This document shows positions 55,929 through 64,000 of a DNA stretch of 64,000 nt, piece by piece. The first letter of the stretch is position 1. Each line of letters begins with the position of its first letter. A program made the position numbers and the translations under genes. The notes below the pieces were generated by a model that worked only from the letters and a program-made list of their open reading frames with translations, ran no database searches and was not told the origin of the DNA. The DNA is from Acidimicrobiales bacterium (GTDB taxonomy: Bacteria > Actinomycetota > Acidimicrobiia > Acidimicrobiales > Bog-793), in contig DATGLP010000023.1 of the NCBI GenBank assembly GCA_035294085.1, positions 62,001-126,000 of the forward strand, given 5' to 3'.

Positions 55929-58001
55929 GTGGCCGGGATCGCAGTCGCCCGACGCGGCGCAGCGCCGTCGAACGCGAGGGTGCTCGCGGTGCCGATCGCC
56001 GTCGTCGCCGTCGTCGTGATGCTCGTCATCCCGCTCCCGACGATCCTCCTCGACCTCCTCATCACGGCCAACATCACGGCGTCGCTCCTCGTGCTGCTCA
56101 CCGCGATGCACGTGCGGCGCCCGCTCGAGTTCTCGGTGTTCCCGACGCTGCTGCTCGTGCTCACCGTCTTCCGCCTCGCCCTCAACGTCTCGGCGACGCG
56201 CCTCGTCCTGCTCCACGGCTACGCGGGGGTGGTCATCCAGAGCTTCGGCCACTTCGTCGTCGGCGGCCAGCTGCTCGTCGGCCTCGTGGTCTTCCTCATC
56301 CTCATCGTCATCCAGTTCGTCGTGATCACGAACGGCGCCGGTCGCGTCGCGGAGGTGGCCGCGCGCTTCACCCTGGACGCCATGCCCGGCAAGCAGATGT
56401 CGGTCGACGCCGACCTCGCGTCGGGGCTCATCAACCAGGACCAGGCGCGCGAGCGGCGACGGGAGATCGCCGACGAGGCCGACTTCTACGGGGCGATGGA
56501 CGGCGCCTCGAAGTTCGTGCGCGGCGACGCCGTCGCGGCGATCGTCATCACCGCGGTGAACCTGCTCGGTGGCCTCGCCGTCGGCGTGCTCCAGCACCAC
56601 GACTCGCTGTCGGCGGCCGTGTCGACCTACAGCCTGCTCTCGGTGGGCGACGGCCTCGTCTCGCAGATCCCCGCCCTCCTGCTGTCGCTGTCGACGGGGA
56701 TCATCGTCACCCGGGCAGCCGGCGAGGACGACCTCGCGTCGAACGTCGTCGGTCAGCTCGCGCGCCACCGGCGCGTGGTGCGCACCGCGGCCGTGGTGAT
56801 CGGCCTGCTCGCCCTCGTCCCCGGCCTGCCGACGCTGCCGTTCGCGCTCGTCGGCGTGGCGCTCTACCTCCTCGGCGGCCGCCTCCCGGCGGACCCGACC
56901 CCCGAGCAGCCCGTCCCGGCCGCGGCCCCCGCCCCGGCGTCCGACGACTCGCCGGGCCAGCTCGCCCGGCGCTCCAAGGTGCTGCCCCTCGAGCTCGAGC
57001 TCGGCGTGGAGCTCGTCGCCCTCGCCGATCGCGCCCGTGGCGGCGATCTGCTCGACCGGGTCCAGGCGCTGCGCCGCAACATGGTGGAGGAGATCGGCAT
57101 CGTCATCCCGCCGGTGCACGCGCGGGACAACGACCGACTGGCGCCGAGCGAGTACGCCATCAAGGTCCACGGCGTCGTCGTCGGCACGGGGACGCTGCCA
57201 CGGGGCAAGCTCCTCGCGCTCGGCGCGGGCCTCGGCCTCGTCCCCGGGGAGGAGACGCGCGACCCGGCCTTCGGCGGCCCGGCGAAGTGGATCGGCCCGG
57301 AGGTGCGCCACCGCGCCCTCGCCGCGGGGGCGACGGTCGTCGAGCGCTCGGCGGTCGTCACGACCCACCTCGCCGAGGTCGTGCGCCGCCACGCCGGGAG
57401 CCTGGTGTCGCGCCAGGACGTGCGGGTGCTCCTCGACGCCGTGAAGGCGGACCACCCCGCGGTCCTCGAGGAGCTCACCGCGGCCGGCCTCACCCTCGGC
57501 TCGGTCCAGGGCGTCCTGCGCGGGCTGCTCGACGAGGGCGTGCCGGTGCGGGACCTCGTGCGCATCCTCGAGGCGATCACCGACCAGGCCGCGAGCGCGC
57601 GAGACCCCGACAGCCTGCTCGAGGCGGCGCGCCTCGCGCTCGGGCCCACGATCGCGGCGTCGCTCGCCCGCCGAGGGGTGGTCTCGGCCATCACCCTCGA
57701 GCCCGTCCTCGAGCAGTCCCTCGTCGCCGCGCTGCAGGTCGGCGAGCGCGGGCGGGTCATCGCTCGCCCGGCCGAGGAGCTCGACGCCCTCGTCGCCGAC
57801 ATCGAGCGCCACGTCGGCGCCGCCGAGGGGCGTGGGAAGGAGCCGGTCCTCGTGTGCTCGAGCCGGCTGCGCCCGGCGCTGCGCCGGCTGCTGGCGGCGC
57901 GCCTGCCGCACCTGCCGGTGCTCGGGGCGTCGGAGATCGCGTCGCAGGTGTCCGTCGAGACGATCGGGGTGGTGAGCCGTGCCGAACCTGCTGCGGTTTG
58001 A
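55929..58001 (+). CDS. flhA: Flagellar export protein FlhA
   Basis: 690 residues. About eight membrane segments at 20-320 with the FHIPEP-type block (FVVGGQLLVGLVVFLILIVI, VAARFTLDAMPGKQMSVDAD, ADFYGAMDGASKFVRGDAVA) and a large cytoplasmic export-substrate domain with PPVHARDN and LKADHPAVLEEL-like sequence. GTG start with GGAGG-type upstream purines. Confidence 0.95.
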   Translation: MAGIAVARRGAAPSNARVLAVPIAVVAVVVMLVIPLPTILLDLLITANITASLLVLLTAMHVRRPLEFSVFPTLLLVLTVFRLALNVSATRLVLLHGYAGVVIQSFGHFVVGGQLLVGLVVFLILIVIQFVVITNGAGRVAEVAARFTLDAMPGKQMSVDADLASGLINQDQARERRREIADEADFYGAMDGASKFVRGDAVAAIVITAVNLLGGLAVGVLQHHDSLSAAVSTYSLLSVGDGLVSQIPALLLSLSTGIIVTRAAGEDDLASNVVGQLARHRRVVRTAAVVIGLLALVPGLPTLPFALVGVALYLLGGRLPADPTPEQPVPAAAPAPASDDSPGQLARRSKVLPLELELGVELVALADRARGGDLLDRVQALRRNMVEEIGIVIPPVHARDNDRLAPSEYAIKVHGVVVGTGTLPRGKLLALGAGLGLVPGEETRDPAFGGPAKWIGPEVRHRALAAGATVVERSAVVTTHLAEVVRRHAGSLVSRQDVRVLLDAVKADHPAVLEELTAAGLTLGSVQGVLRGLLDEGVPVRDLVRILEAITDQAASARDPDSLLEAARLALGPTIAASLARRGVVSAITLEPVLEQSLVAALQVGERGRVIARPAEELDALVADIERHVGAAEGRGKEPVLVCSSRLRPALRRLLAARLPHLPVLGASEIASQVSVETIGVVSRAEPAAV

Positions 58002-58947
58002 GGGGCCGACGAAGGAGGCTGCGGCGGCGAAGCTCTTCGCCGCCCTCGGCGAGGGCGCGAGGATCGTGCGCGCCGGCAGGGAGCGCTCCGGCGGCGTGCT
58101 CGGCTTCTTCCAGCGCGAGGTCTTCGTCCTCGAGGCGGAGCCGCCCGCCGAGCGCGCCGGGACGGTCCTCGCGCCGCTCGCCGCGGCCGTCGAGCGCACC
58201 GAGGACACGCTCGCCACGAGCGCCGGCGGCGCCTTCGAGAGCGCCTTCAGCGAGGTCCTCGAGGAGGCCGAGGAGGCGCTGGCGGCGGCCGCGGCCGCAC
58301 CGGCCGGCGAGGCGCGCCGGCCGCTCGAGGCGTTCCGCCGCCTCGGACTCGCCGAGGCGCTCTGCCCGCTCGAGGGCGAGGCCGTCGGCGAGAGCCTCCT
58401 CGCGCGCCTCTCCCGCCTCGAGCGTCCGCCGGAGCTGCCGACCCGGCCCGGATCGGTCGTCGTGGTCGTCGGCGCGCCGGCCGGCGCGCTGCGCCTCGCG
58501 CGCCTCGTGCGCGCGCGCCTCGCGCCCGGCGACGCGCCCGTCCTCACCGTCGCCCCCCGACCGAGGCGCGGCCCCGCCGACGAGGCGATCGCGGACCCGC
58601 TCGACGCGGCGACGGCCGTCGCGGCGCGGCGCATCGCCCGCCAGCCGTGCGTCGTCGCCGTGGCGGCGAGGACGCCCGACCACGACTTCGTGGCCGACGT
58701 CGTCGCCGGGGTCGTGCCCGACGCCTGCTGGGCGGTGCTCCCCGCCTCCTGCGACGAGGCCACGATCGAGGCGCTGGCGGCTGCGACGGGCGGGATCGAC
58801 GCCCTGTCCATCTACGGCCTCGACGAGGCGACCCAGCCGGCGCGCCACGTCGGCGGGGCGCTGCCCCTCGCCTACGTGGAGTTCCACGCCGCCACGCCGC
58901 TCCTGCTCGCCGCGTACCTGGCGGAGCTGGCGGGGGTGGACTGGTGA
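57979..58947 (+). CDS. FlhF-like protein without an intact P-loop
   Basis: 322 residues. The first 55 residues (LLRFEGPTKEAAAAKLFAAL, ARIVRAGRERSGGVLGFF) resemble the N-terminal domain of FlhF. The C-terminal part has the rough size and order of an SRP-type GTPase, but where GPTGVGKTT is expected it reads VVVVGAPAGALRLARLV, so GTP binding is doubtful. The position directly after flhA (23-base overlap) also fits flhF. Could set flagellar number or position by protein contacts only. Confidence 0.65.
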   Translation: MPNLLRFEGPTKEAAAAKLFAALGEGARIVRAGRERSGGVLGFFQREVFVLEAEPPAERAGTVLAPLAAAVERTEDTLATSAGGAFESAFSEVLEEAEEALAAAAAAPAGEARRPLEAFRRLGLAEALCPLEGEAVGESLLARLSRLERPPELPTRPGSVVVVVGAPAGALRLARLVRARLAPGDAPVLTVAPRPRRGPADEAIADPLDAATAVAARRIARQPCVVAVAARTPDHDFVADVVAGVVPDACWAVLPASCDEATIEALAAATGGIDALSIYGLDEATQPARHVGGALPLAYVEFHAATPLLLAAYLAELAGVDW

Positions 58948-59240
58948 CGCGGCGCCAGCTCGTGACCTTCGCCGCGGACGTCGCCCGGCTCGGACCGCTC
59001 GTCGCCCTCGGCTTCGCCGTGGCGGTCAACGTCGAGAACCTCGCCCACGTCCTCGACGCGCAGCTCAGCGTGGCGGCGGCCCTCTGGCGCTTCGCGCTGG
59101 CGCTCGCCCTCGGACTCGGCGCCGTGCGCCTGCTGACGCGCGTCCTCCTCGCCTACGCCCGCCAGGCCGCCGGGCGCGAGGAGGACGGCATGGAGGCAGC
59201 GCGCGGACCCGCCTCCACTCCGCGGCGCGCCGGCCGTTAG
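58944..59240 (+). CDS. Small membrane protein of unknown function
   Basis: 98 residues with two membrane helices (about 15-33 and 45-65) and a charged C-terminal tail. No family recognised. GTG start overlapping the flhF-like stop. Its last codons contain GGCCGTTA. Within the flhA operon, so probably flagellum related. Confidence 0.6.
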   Translation: MTRRQLVTFAADVARLGPLVALGFAVAVNVENLAHVLDAQLSVAAALWRFALALALGLGAVRLLTRVLLAYARQAAGREEDGMEAARGPASTPRRAGR

Positions 59241-59252
59241 GAGGGGGTGGAG

Positions 59253-59756
59253 ATGTCGACGGTGGACCTCGAGGGCGACCTGCTCGACGCGCTCGCGTCG
59301 CTCGTCGGCGCGGCACGCGAGGAGCTCGCGGCGGCCGAGGCGGTCGAGCAGCGAGCCGCGGCGCTGAACGCGCTCGTGGAGCGGTCGAGCCACCGGTACG
59401 TGGGGCGCGCCGCCGAGGAGCTCGCCCGGGCCGTCGACGCGCTGCGGGCCGCGAGCGCGGCGCGCGTGCCGCTCGCCGAGCGCGCCGCGACGCGCCTCGG
59501 CTGCGCCGCCGCAGCCACGCTCGCCGAGCTGGCCGAGGCGAGCCCCTCCCCCTTCGACGCCGAGCTGGCCGACCTGCGCGCGCGCCTCGACGCGACGGCG
59601 CGGCGCGTCGGCGCGCTCGAGGAGGAGAACCGGGCCCTCCTCGGCGAGCGGATCGCGCTCGTCGAGGCGGTCCTCGCCGGGCGCTGCGGCGAGGTCGCCC
59701 CCACCTACGGGCGGCCGCCGGCGTCGCGGCCACGGCTGCTGCGGGGCGTGCTGTGA
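59253..59756 (+). CDS. FlgN-like export chaperone
   Basis: 167 residues, helical and Ala/Glu/Leu-rich; begins with a possible long helix (LEGDLLDALASLVGAAREELAA) and a second coiled coil near 100-150. FlgN proteins, chaperones for FlgK and FlgL, have this character, and flgK and flgL follow directly. Sequence similarity alone is weak. The ATG at 59253 has GGAGGGGG just upstream and is preferred over a GTG at 59247. Confidence 0.6.
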   Translation: MSTVDLEGDLLDALASLVGAAREELAAAEAVEQRAAALNALVERSSHRYVGRAAEELARAVDALRAASAARVPLAERAATRLGCAAAATLAELAEASPSPFDAELADLRARLDATARRVGALEEENRALLGERIALVEAVLAGRCGEVAPTYGRPPASRPRLLRGVL

Positions 59757-61186
59757 GCTTCCTCGGCCTCGACATCGCGGCGAGCGGGATCGCGGCGGAC
59801 CAGGCGGAGCTCGACAACGCTGCGGAGAACCTCGCGAACATCGACACGCCGGGCTACGCGCGCACCTCGGTCGAGCTCTCCCCGCTCGCGCCGGCGAGCA
59901 GCGAGGGGGTGGGCGAGGGCGTCCTCGTCGGCACCGTCGGCCAGCAGACCTCCCCGCTCTACGAGGCAGCGAGCCTCGCCGCGCGCGCCCAGCTGGCCGG
60001 CGCGAACGAGTCGGCCTCGATCGCCTCGACGCTCCAGTCCGCCTTCCCCGAGCCCGGCGGCACGGGCCTGCAGGCGCAGCTCAGCCAGACCTGGACCGAC
60101 CTCGCCAGCCTCGCGACGAACCCCTCGAGCGCCGCCGCGGCGGGCTCGGTCGTCGAGGACCTGCACCAGGTGGCGACGACGCTCAACAGCACCTACGCGG
60201 CGCTCGCCGGCACCGCGACCCAGCTCGCGAGCGACCTCACGGGAGCGGGCGGGCTGCTCGCCCAGGTGAACGACCTGCTCAGCCAGGTGGGCCAGCTGAA
60301 CGTCGCGATCGTCGCCGGCACGAACGGCGGGCTGGACACCAACGCGCTCGTCGACCAGCGCCGCGAGGCGCTCGGCAAGCTGGCCGACCTCGTCGGCGTC
60401 CGCACCGTTGCGAACGCCGACGGCTCGGTGGACGTGCTCGCCGGGGGGATCACCCTCGTCGCCGGGGCGTCGGTCGCCCAGCTGCAGGCGACGGGGTCGC
60501 CGAGCGGCGCCGACCTCGCCGTCGAGACGACCTCGGGCGCGCCGGTGCCGGCGGGCGGGCAGGTCGGGGCGCTGCTCACCGGCGTCGACGAGACGGTCCC
60601 GGGCCTGCTCTCCGGGCTCTCGGGCGTCGCCGACTCCCTCGCCACGGCGCTCAACGCGCTGCAGTCCGCCGGCGTGTCCGCCGACGGGACGCCGGGGCCG
60701 ACCTCGCCGGCCGCGTCCGGCTGGAGCGGGCCGACGCTGCCGCCGATCTTCGTCGACGGCGGCTCGACGACCGCCTACACCACCGGCCCCGCCTCCGCGG
60801 CGTCGATCGCCGTGAGCCCGCAGCTGCTCGCGGACCCGAGCCTGCTCGCGACCGCCTCGGGCAGCGCGACGGCCGGCCAGCCGACGATCGACGCCACCAC
60901 CGCGCAGCAGATGGCGGCCCTCGGCGCCACGGCGGGCGGCCCCGACGACCGCTACGGCGCCCTCGTCGGCGCCGTCGGCACGGCAGCGGCGAGCGCCACC
61001 AGCGCCGCGCAGGCCGCGCAGTCGCTCGCCGACGCGGCGGCGGCCAACCTCTCGAGCGTCGAGGGGGTGTCGACGAACGACGAGACCATCGCGCTGCTCG
61101 AGGCGCAGCAGGCCTACCAGGCGACGGCGCACGCGATCAACGCGATGAGCACGGCGTTCAACGACCTCCTGGCGGTGACGACCTGA
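59753..61186 (+). CDS. flgK: Flagellar hook-associated protein 1 FlgK
   Basis: 477 residues. SFLGLDIAASGIAADQAELDNAAENLANIDTPGYAR-type N-terminus, VDQRREALGKLADLVGV in the middle and ETIALLEAQQAYQATAHAINAMSTAFNDLL at the end match FlgK. Hook-filament junction. GTG start overlapping the upstream stop. Confidence 0.94.
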   Translation: MSFLGLDIAASGIAADQAELDNAAENLANIDTPGYARTSVELSPLAPASSEGVGEGVLVGTVGQQTSPLYEAASLAARAQLAGANESASIASTLQSAFPEPGGTGLQAQLSQTWTDLASLATNPSSAAAAGSVVEDLHQVATTLNSTYAALAGTATQLASDLTGAGGLLAQVNDLLSQVGQLNVAIVAGTNGGLDTNALVDQRREALGKLADLVGVRTVANADGSVDVLAGGITLVAGASVAQLQATGSPSGADLAVETTSGAPVPAGGQVGALLTGVDETVPGLLSGLSGVADSLATALNALQSAGVSADGTPGPTSPAASGWSGPTLPPIFVDGGSTTAYTTGPASAASIAVSPQLLADPSLLATASGSATAGQPTIDATTAQQMAALGATAGGPDDRYGALVGAVGTAAASATSAAQAAQSLADAAAANLSSVEGVSTNDETIALLEAQQAYQATAHAINAMSTAFNDLLAVTT

Positions 61187-62088
61187 TGCGCATCTCGGAC
61201 CTCACCTTGTCGGCGTCCCTCGGGGGGGAGCTCCAGGCCGACCAGCAGGCGCTCGCCGCGCTCGACGGCGAGATCTCCTCGGGTCTCGCCATCCAGCAGC
61301 CCTCCGACGACCCCGTCGGCGCGGTGCAGGTCCTCGCCGACCGGCGCCAGATCGCCCAGCTCGCCGCCTACCAGTCGACGGCGCAGGCGGCGAGCTCCTG
61401 GCTCGGCCTGGCCGGCCAGACCGTCACCGCCGTGCTCGACAGCCTCCAGACGGCGCGCACCGTCGTCCTCCAGGCGCTCTCCAGCGGGTCGCAGACCACC
61501 CAGTCCTACCAGGCCTACGCCGAGCAGCTGTCCGGGACGCTCCAGACGCTCGTCGGGCTCGCCAACACCACCTACGGCGAGACGCCGATCTTCGCCGGCA
61601 CGGCGGGCGTCGCCGCCGCCTACAGCCCCACCGGCGCCTACAACGGGAACTCGACGCCCTTCACCATGCAGGTCGGACCGGGGACCACCGTCGCGGTGTC
61701 GGTGCCCGGGACGTCGCTCTTCGGCGGCGGCCCGACCGGCGTCCAGGACCTGTTCACCACGCTCGGGAACCTCGTCGCCGACCTCTCGAAGGGTCCGGGG
61801 CCGGCGGCGGAGGCGGGGCTCACGAACGACCTCGCCGCGCTCGACGCGAACATCTCCCTCGCCGAGCAGGCCTCGACGACGATCGGCGAGTCGTCGCGCA
61901 TGGTCTCGAGCGCCGAGAGCGCCAACACGGCCGCCTCGACCCAGCTCCAGGGCGCGCTCGGCACCCTCGAGGACGCCAACCTCGGGGTGCTCGGGCCGCA
62001 GTTCCAGGCCGACCTGACCGCCTACCAGGCCGCGCTGGCGGCGGCCTCCCAGACGCTGCCCGAGACGCTGGCCGCGTTCCTCAAGTGA
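61186..62088 (+). CDS. flgL: Flagellar hook-associated protein 3 FlgL
   Basis: 300 residues, flagellin-like ends: EISSGLAIQQPSDDPVGAVQVL at the N-terminus and QLQGALGTLEDANLGVLGPQFQADLTAYQAALAA at the C-terminus. Second junction protein. ATG overlaps the flgK TGA by one base. Confidence 0.93.
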   Translation: MRISDLTLSASLGGELQADQQALAALDGEISSGLAIQQPSDDPVGAVQVLADRRQIAQLAAYQSTAQAASSWLGLAGQTVTAVLDSLQTARTVVLQALSSGSQTTQSYQAYAEQLSGTLQTLVGLANTTYGETPIFAGTAGVAAAYSPTGAYNGNSTPFTMQVGPGTTVAVSVPGTSLFGGGPTGVQDLFTTLGNLVADLSKGPGPAAEAGLTNDLAALDANISLAEQASTTIGESSRMVSSAESANTAASTQLQGALGTLEDANLGVLGPQFQADLTAYQAALAAASQTLPETLAAFLK

Positions 62089-62591
62089 CGAGCGAGGCAG
62101 CCCCCGGGCGTGCACCCGGCGCCCCTACCATGGCGGGCGTGACCGAGCTGCGCACCCTCGAGGCGATGGAGCTCACCTTCCCCGCCGGCATGCCCGGCAT
62201 CCCCGGCGCCCGGCGCTTCGCCCTGCGCCCGCTCGGCGGCGGCGGCCTGAACGTCTTCGGCTGCCTCACGAGCCTCGAGCCGATCCGCCTCGCCGGCGGC
62301 GAGCAGGTGGTCTCCTTCCTCGTCGCCGCGCCGGGGCTGCTGTGGCCCGACTACCGCGTCGAGGTGGACGACGGCACCCAGGCGCTGCTCGAGATCGCCG
62401 CGCCCGACGAGGCCGCTGCCCTCGTGCTCGTCGACCTGCACGAGGACGTCGGCTCCTCGACGGCGAACCTGTTCGCCCCGATCATCGTCAACCGCCGCCT
62501 CGCACTGGCCGCGCAGCTCGTGCCCGCTCGCACCGAGGAGGAGGTCGGCTGGCCGATCGAGGCGCCGATCACCGTGCTCGCCGGACGGTGA
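62085..62591 (+). CDS. fliW: Flagellar assembly factor FliW
   Basis: 168 residues. LTFPAGMPGIPGARRFALRPL and TANLFAPIIVNRRLALAAQLV are FliW signatures. Antagonist of CsrA that also binds flagellin, so that flagellin is translated when it is being exported. GTG at 62085 overlaps flgL; an ATG at 62130 (MAGVTELRTLEAM) would fit the usual family length better. Confidence 0.9.
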   Translation: MTSEAAPGRAPGAPTMAGVTELRTLEAMELTFPAGMPGIPGARRFALRPLGGGGLNVFGCLTSLEPIRLAGGEQVVSFLVAAPGLLWPDYRVEVDDGTQALLEIAAPDEAAALVLVDLHEDVGSSTANLFAPIIVNRRLALAAQLVPARTEEEVGWPIEAPITVLAGR

Positions 62592-62613
62592 GCGCCGTGG
62601 GCGAGGGCGCGCC

Positions 62614-62898
62614 GTGCTGACCGTGACGCGAGCCGTCGGCGAGCGCATCTTCATCGGCGACGACATCGTCGTCGAGGTGCGCGCCGTGCTCGACTCCAAG
62701 CAGGTGCGCATCGCGATCGAGGCGCCCCGCCAGGTGCCGATCCGGCGGGCCGAGATCGTCGACGCCGTCTCGAGGGCGAACCTGCGCTCGCTCGCCGCGA
62801 CGGGCGACGCCGCCGCCCTCGCCGCGGCCCTCGAGCCGGGTGCTCAGCGCAGCTCGGCCTCGAGCAGCGAGAGCGGGTCCTCGAACCACTCCTCGTAG
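62614..62898 (+). CDS. csrA: Carbon storage regulator CsrA, C-terminally extended
   Basis: 94 residues. Residues 1-60 (LTVTRAVGERIFIGDDIVVEVRAVL, QVRIAIEAPRQVPIRRAEI) form the RNA-binding beta dimer. The last 25-30 residues are Ala- then Ser-rich and are longer than usual; the 3' 55 bases overlap the convergent glycosyltransferase. Represses translation at GGA motifs; flagellin is the likely target. GTG start with GGGCGAGGG upstream. Confidence 0.9.
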   Translation: MLTVTRAVGERIFIGDDIVVEVRAVLDSKQVRIAIEAPRQVPIRRAEIVDAVSRANLRSLAATGDAAALAAALEPGAQRSSASSSESGSSNHSS

Positions 62899-64000
62899 CG
62901 GGCGCCGTTCCCGAGCACCCGGAGCGCCTCCGTCGTGCCGAGCACGTCGTGGGGCCGCCTCGCGGCGCGCGCCGCGACGAGCTCGAGGTAGAGGTAGTCC
63001 GGGTGCGCCGGGAAGTCGCGCGCGAAGGCGGCGGCGAGGTCGGCCGCCTCCCCGGCCCGCCCCGAGGCGAGCAGGGCGAGCACCACCCAGCGCCCGAGGA
63101 CCGCCTGCTCGGGCCGGGCAGCCGCCTCGCAGCGCCGGGCCAGGTCGGCGAAGGCGCCCGCGCCGTCGCCCTCGGCGAGCAGGTCGATGGCTGCCTGGTA
63201 GGGGGAGTCGGCGAGCGGGAGCTCGCTGCGCAGCGGCAGGTAGGCGCGGGTCACCCCCGGCGCCCCGGCCTCGTTCGTCGCGACCACCTTCCAGCGAACG
63301 ACCCGCAGGCCGGCCACGGTGGGGCACGACAGGGGCAGGGCGAGCAGCCGGCTGGCGAGGGCGTCGAGGCGGACCTCGAAGCGCTCCTTGTCGCCCTCGC
63401 GGGTGAAGGTGGCGCCCCCCAGGTCGGCGTGCACCGGCGCGGGCGCCTCGAAGCGCTGGGCGGCGGCGACGGCGCGGTAGTGGCGGGCGAGGAGCGCCGC
63501 GGCGCGCCGGGAGCTCGAGCGCCGGGCGCTTCGCGCCGCACCGGCGCCGAGGCGCCGGGCGAGGCGAGCGTCCTCGAGCAGGCGCGCGACGCTCGCGGCG
63601 AGGCGCTCGACGTCGCCGAGCGGGGCGAGGAGACAGTTCGACCCGTCGCGTGCGACGTGGCGGATGCCGGGCGTGTCGGTGACGACGACGGGCGCGCCGC
63701 ACGCCATCGCCTCGAGCACCCCGATGGCGAGCGACTGGTAGTCGCCGGGGGCGAGGACGGCCGCCGCGCGCCGGTAGAGGGAGGGGGCGGCAGCGCCCTC
63801 GAGCGGCACGGCCACGCCCGGCAGCGGGGTGCTCGCCGCGAGGCGCTCGCTCACCGCCCAGACGACGGCGAGGTTCGGGTGCGCGGCGCCGAGGCGGGCG
63901 ACGACCGCGCGCGCGTCGTCGAGGCGGTCCGCGTCGGCCCCGGCGCCCGCCAGGACGACGACGTGCCCGGCCGGCTCCTCGGCGCCTGGATGGAAGCGCT
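62844..64000 (-). CDS. GT4-type glycosyltransferase with the shared C-terminal module (runs off right edge)
   Basis: At least 385 residues visible. The frame is open to the window edge (from RFHPGAEEPAGH), so the start lies outside. The GT-B donor half is clear: SLAIGVLEAMACGAPVVVTDT and GSNCLLAPLGDVE. It is followed by the module seen at 32458-34197: VTRAYLPLRSELPLADSPYQ, LGRWVVLALLASG, FPAHPDYLYLE and WFEDP near the end. Convergent with csrA, overlapping it by 55 bases. Confidence 0.82.
   Translation of the reverse strand, partial: RFHPGAEEPAGHVVVLAGAGADADRLDDARAVVARLGAAHPNLAVVWAVSERLAASTPLPGVAVPLEGAAAPSLYRRAAAVLAPGDYQSLAIGVLEAMACGAPVVVTDTPGIRHVARDGSNCLLAPLGDVERLAASVARLLEDARLARRLGAGAARSARRSSSRRAAALLARHYRAVAAAQRFEAPAPVHADLGGATFTREGDKERFEVRLDALASRLLALPLSCPTVAGLRVVRWKVVATNEAGAPGVTRAYLPLRSELPLADSPYQAAIDLLAEGDGAGAFADLARRCEAAARPEQAVLGRWVVLALLASGRAGEAADLAAAFARDFPAHPDYLYLELVAARAARRPHDVLGTTEALRVLGNGARYEEWFEDPLSLLEAELR

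Noticed and set aside
55614-58811. 1065-codon open frame antisense to flhB, flhA and the flhF-like gene
   Set aside because: In very GC-rich DNA stops are rare in all frames; composition is that of a shadow frame and it lacks any family motif.
59213-59239. Seventh sigma-28-like -10 (GGCCGTTA at 59232-59239) before the flgN-like gene
   Set aside because: The bases 15 upstream are CTCC, not TAAA/TCAA, and the box overlaps the stop codon of the preceding gene; chance cannot be excluded.

Overview
The window reads as chromosome of a very GC-rich, flagellated actinobacterium. The class Acidimicrobiia is the best guess. This rests on the gene order around rng-rplU-rpmA-obgE-proB-proA, an mreBCD-mrdA cluster, ROK glucokinase, heavy use of GTG starts, and a secreted protein with a long Thr/Ser linker followed by repeated TPDGGGYW-type units, a style I associate with that class. 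No rRNA is present, so the lineage is inferred, not shown.

Layout. 1-4.4 kb: the 5' part of nadD, a class II DAHP synthase, a secreted repeat protein with a lysozyme-like C-terminal domain, and a histidine phosphatase. 4.4-24.2 kb: a long minus-strand housekeeping block: VWA protein, MoxR ATPase, proA, proB, obgE, rpmA, rplU, rng, mrdA, mreD, mreC, mreB, ndk, folC, clpX, clpP, tig and nhaA. 24.2-25.5 kb: tRNA-Pro, ROK glucokinase and tRNA-Gly. 25.5-32.4 kb: accessory DNA with an IS110-type transposase remnant beside tRNA-Gly, an Rrf2 regulator divergent from a TauE/SafE exporter with a long dyad between them, about 1.1 kb without an intact gene, a D-Ala-D-Ala carboxypeptidase, a DoxX-like membrane protein and two small unknown genes.

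32.4-64 kb is a motility island. It opens with a glycosyltransferase, flagellin (minus strand) and a 1328-residue multi-domain glycosyltransferase. Three plus-strand operons follow: flgB-flgC-fliE-fliF-fliG-fliH-fliI-fliJ-(NlpC/P60+transglycosylase)-fliK-flgD-flgE; flbD-motA-motB-fliM-fliN-fliO-fliP-fliQ-fliR-flhB; and flhA-(flhF-like)-(membrane ORF)-(flgN-like)-flgK-flgL-fliW-csrA. A second glycosyltransferase, paralogous to the first in both catalytic and C-terminal parts, faces the last operon and runs off the right edge. Most genes in these operons overlap by 1 or 4 bases.

The main discovery is a recurring promoter-like element, (c)T[A/C]AA-N15-nGCCGTTA. It is close to the flagellar sigma-28 consensus TAAA-N15-GCCGATAA and has exactly 15 bases between the boxes at every site. 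It precedes the first glycosyltransferase, flagellin, the large glycosyltransferase (weaker -35) and each of the three flagellar operons. This ties the glycosyltransferases to the flagellar regulon and suggests a flagellin glycosylation system. Other unusual points: a predicted two-activity peptidoglycan enzyme in the slot where FlgJ works, a FliM without the CheY-binding N-terminus, an FlhF-like protein without a P-loop, and a flagellin leader whose ribosome-binding site can pair in a hairpin near GGA motifs while FliW and CsrA are encoded in the same island. Genes for FliD, FliS, FlgG, FliL, sigma-28, FlgM and chemotaxis proteins are not in the window.
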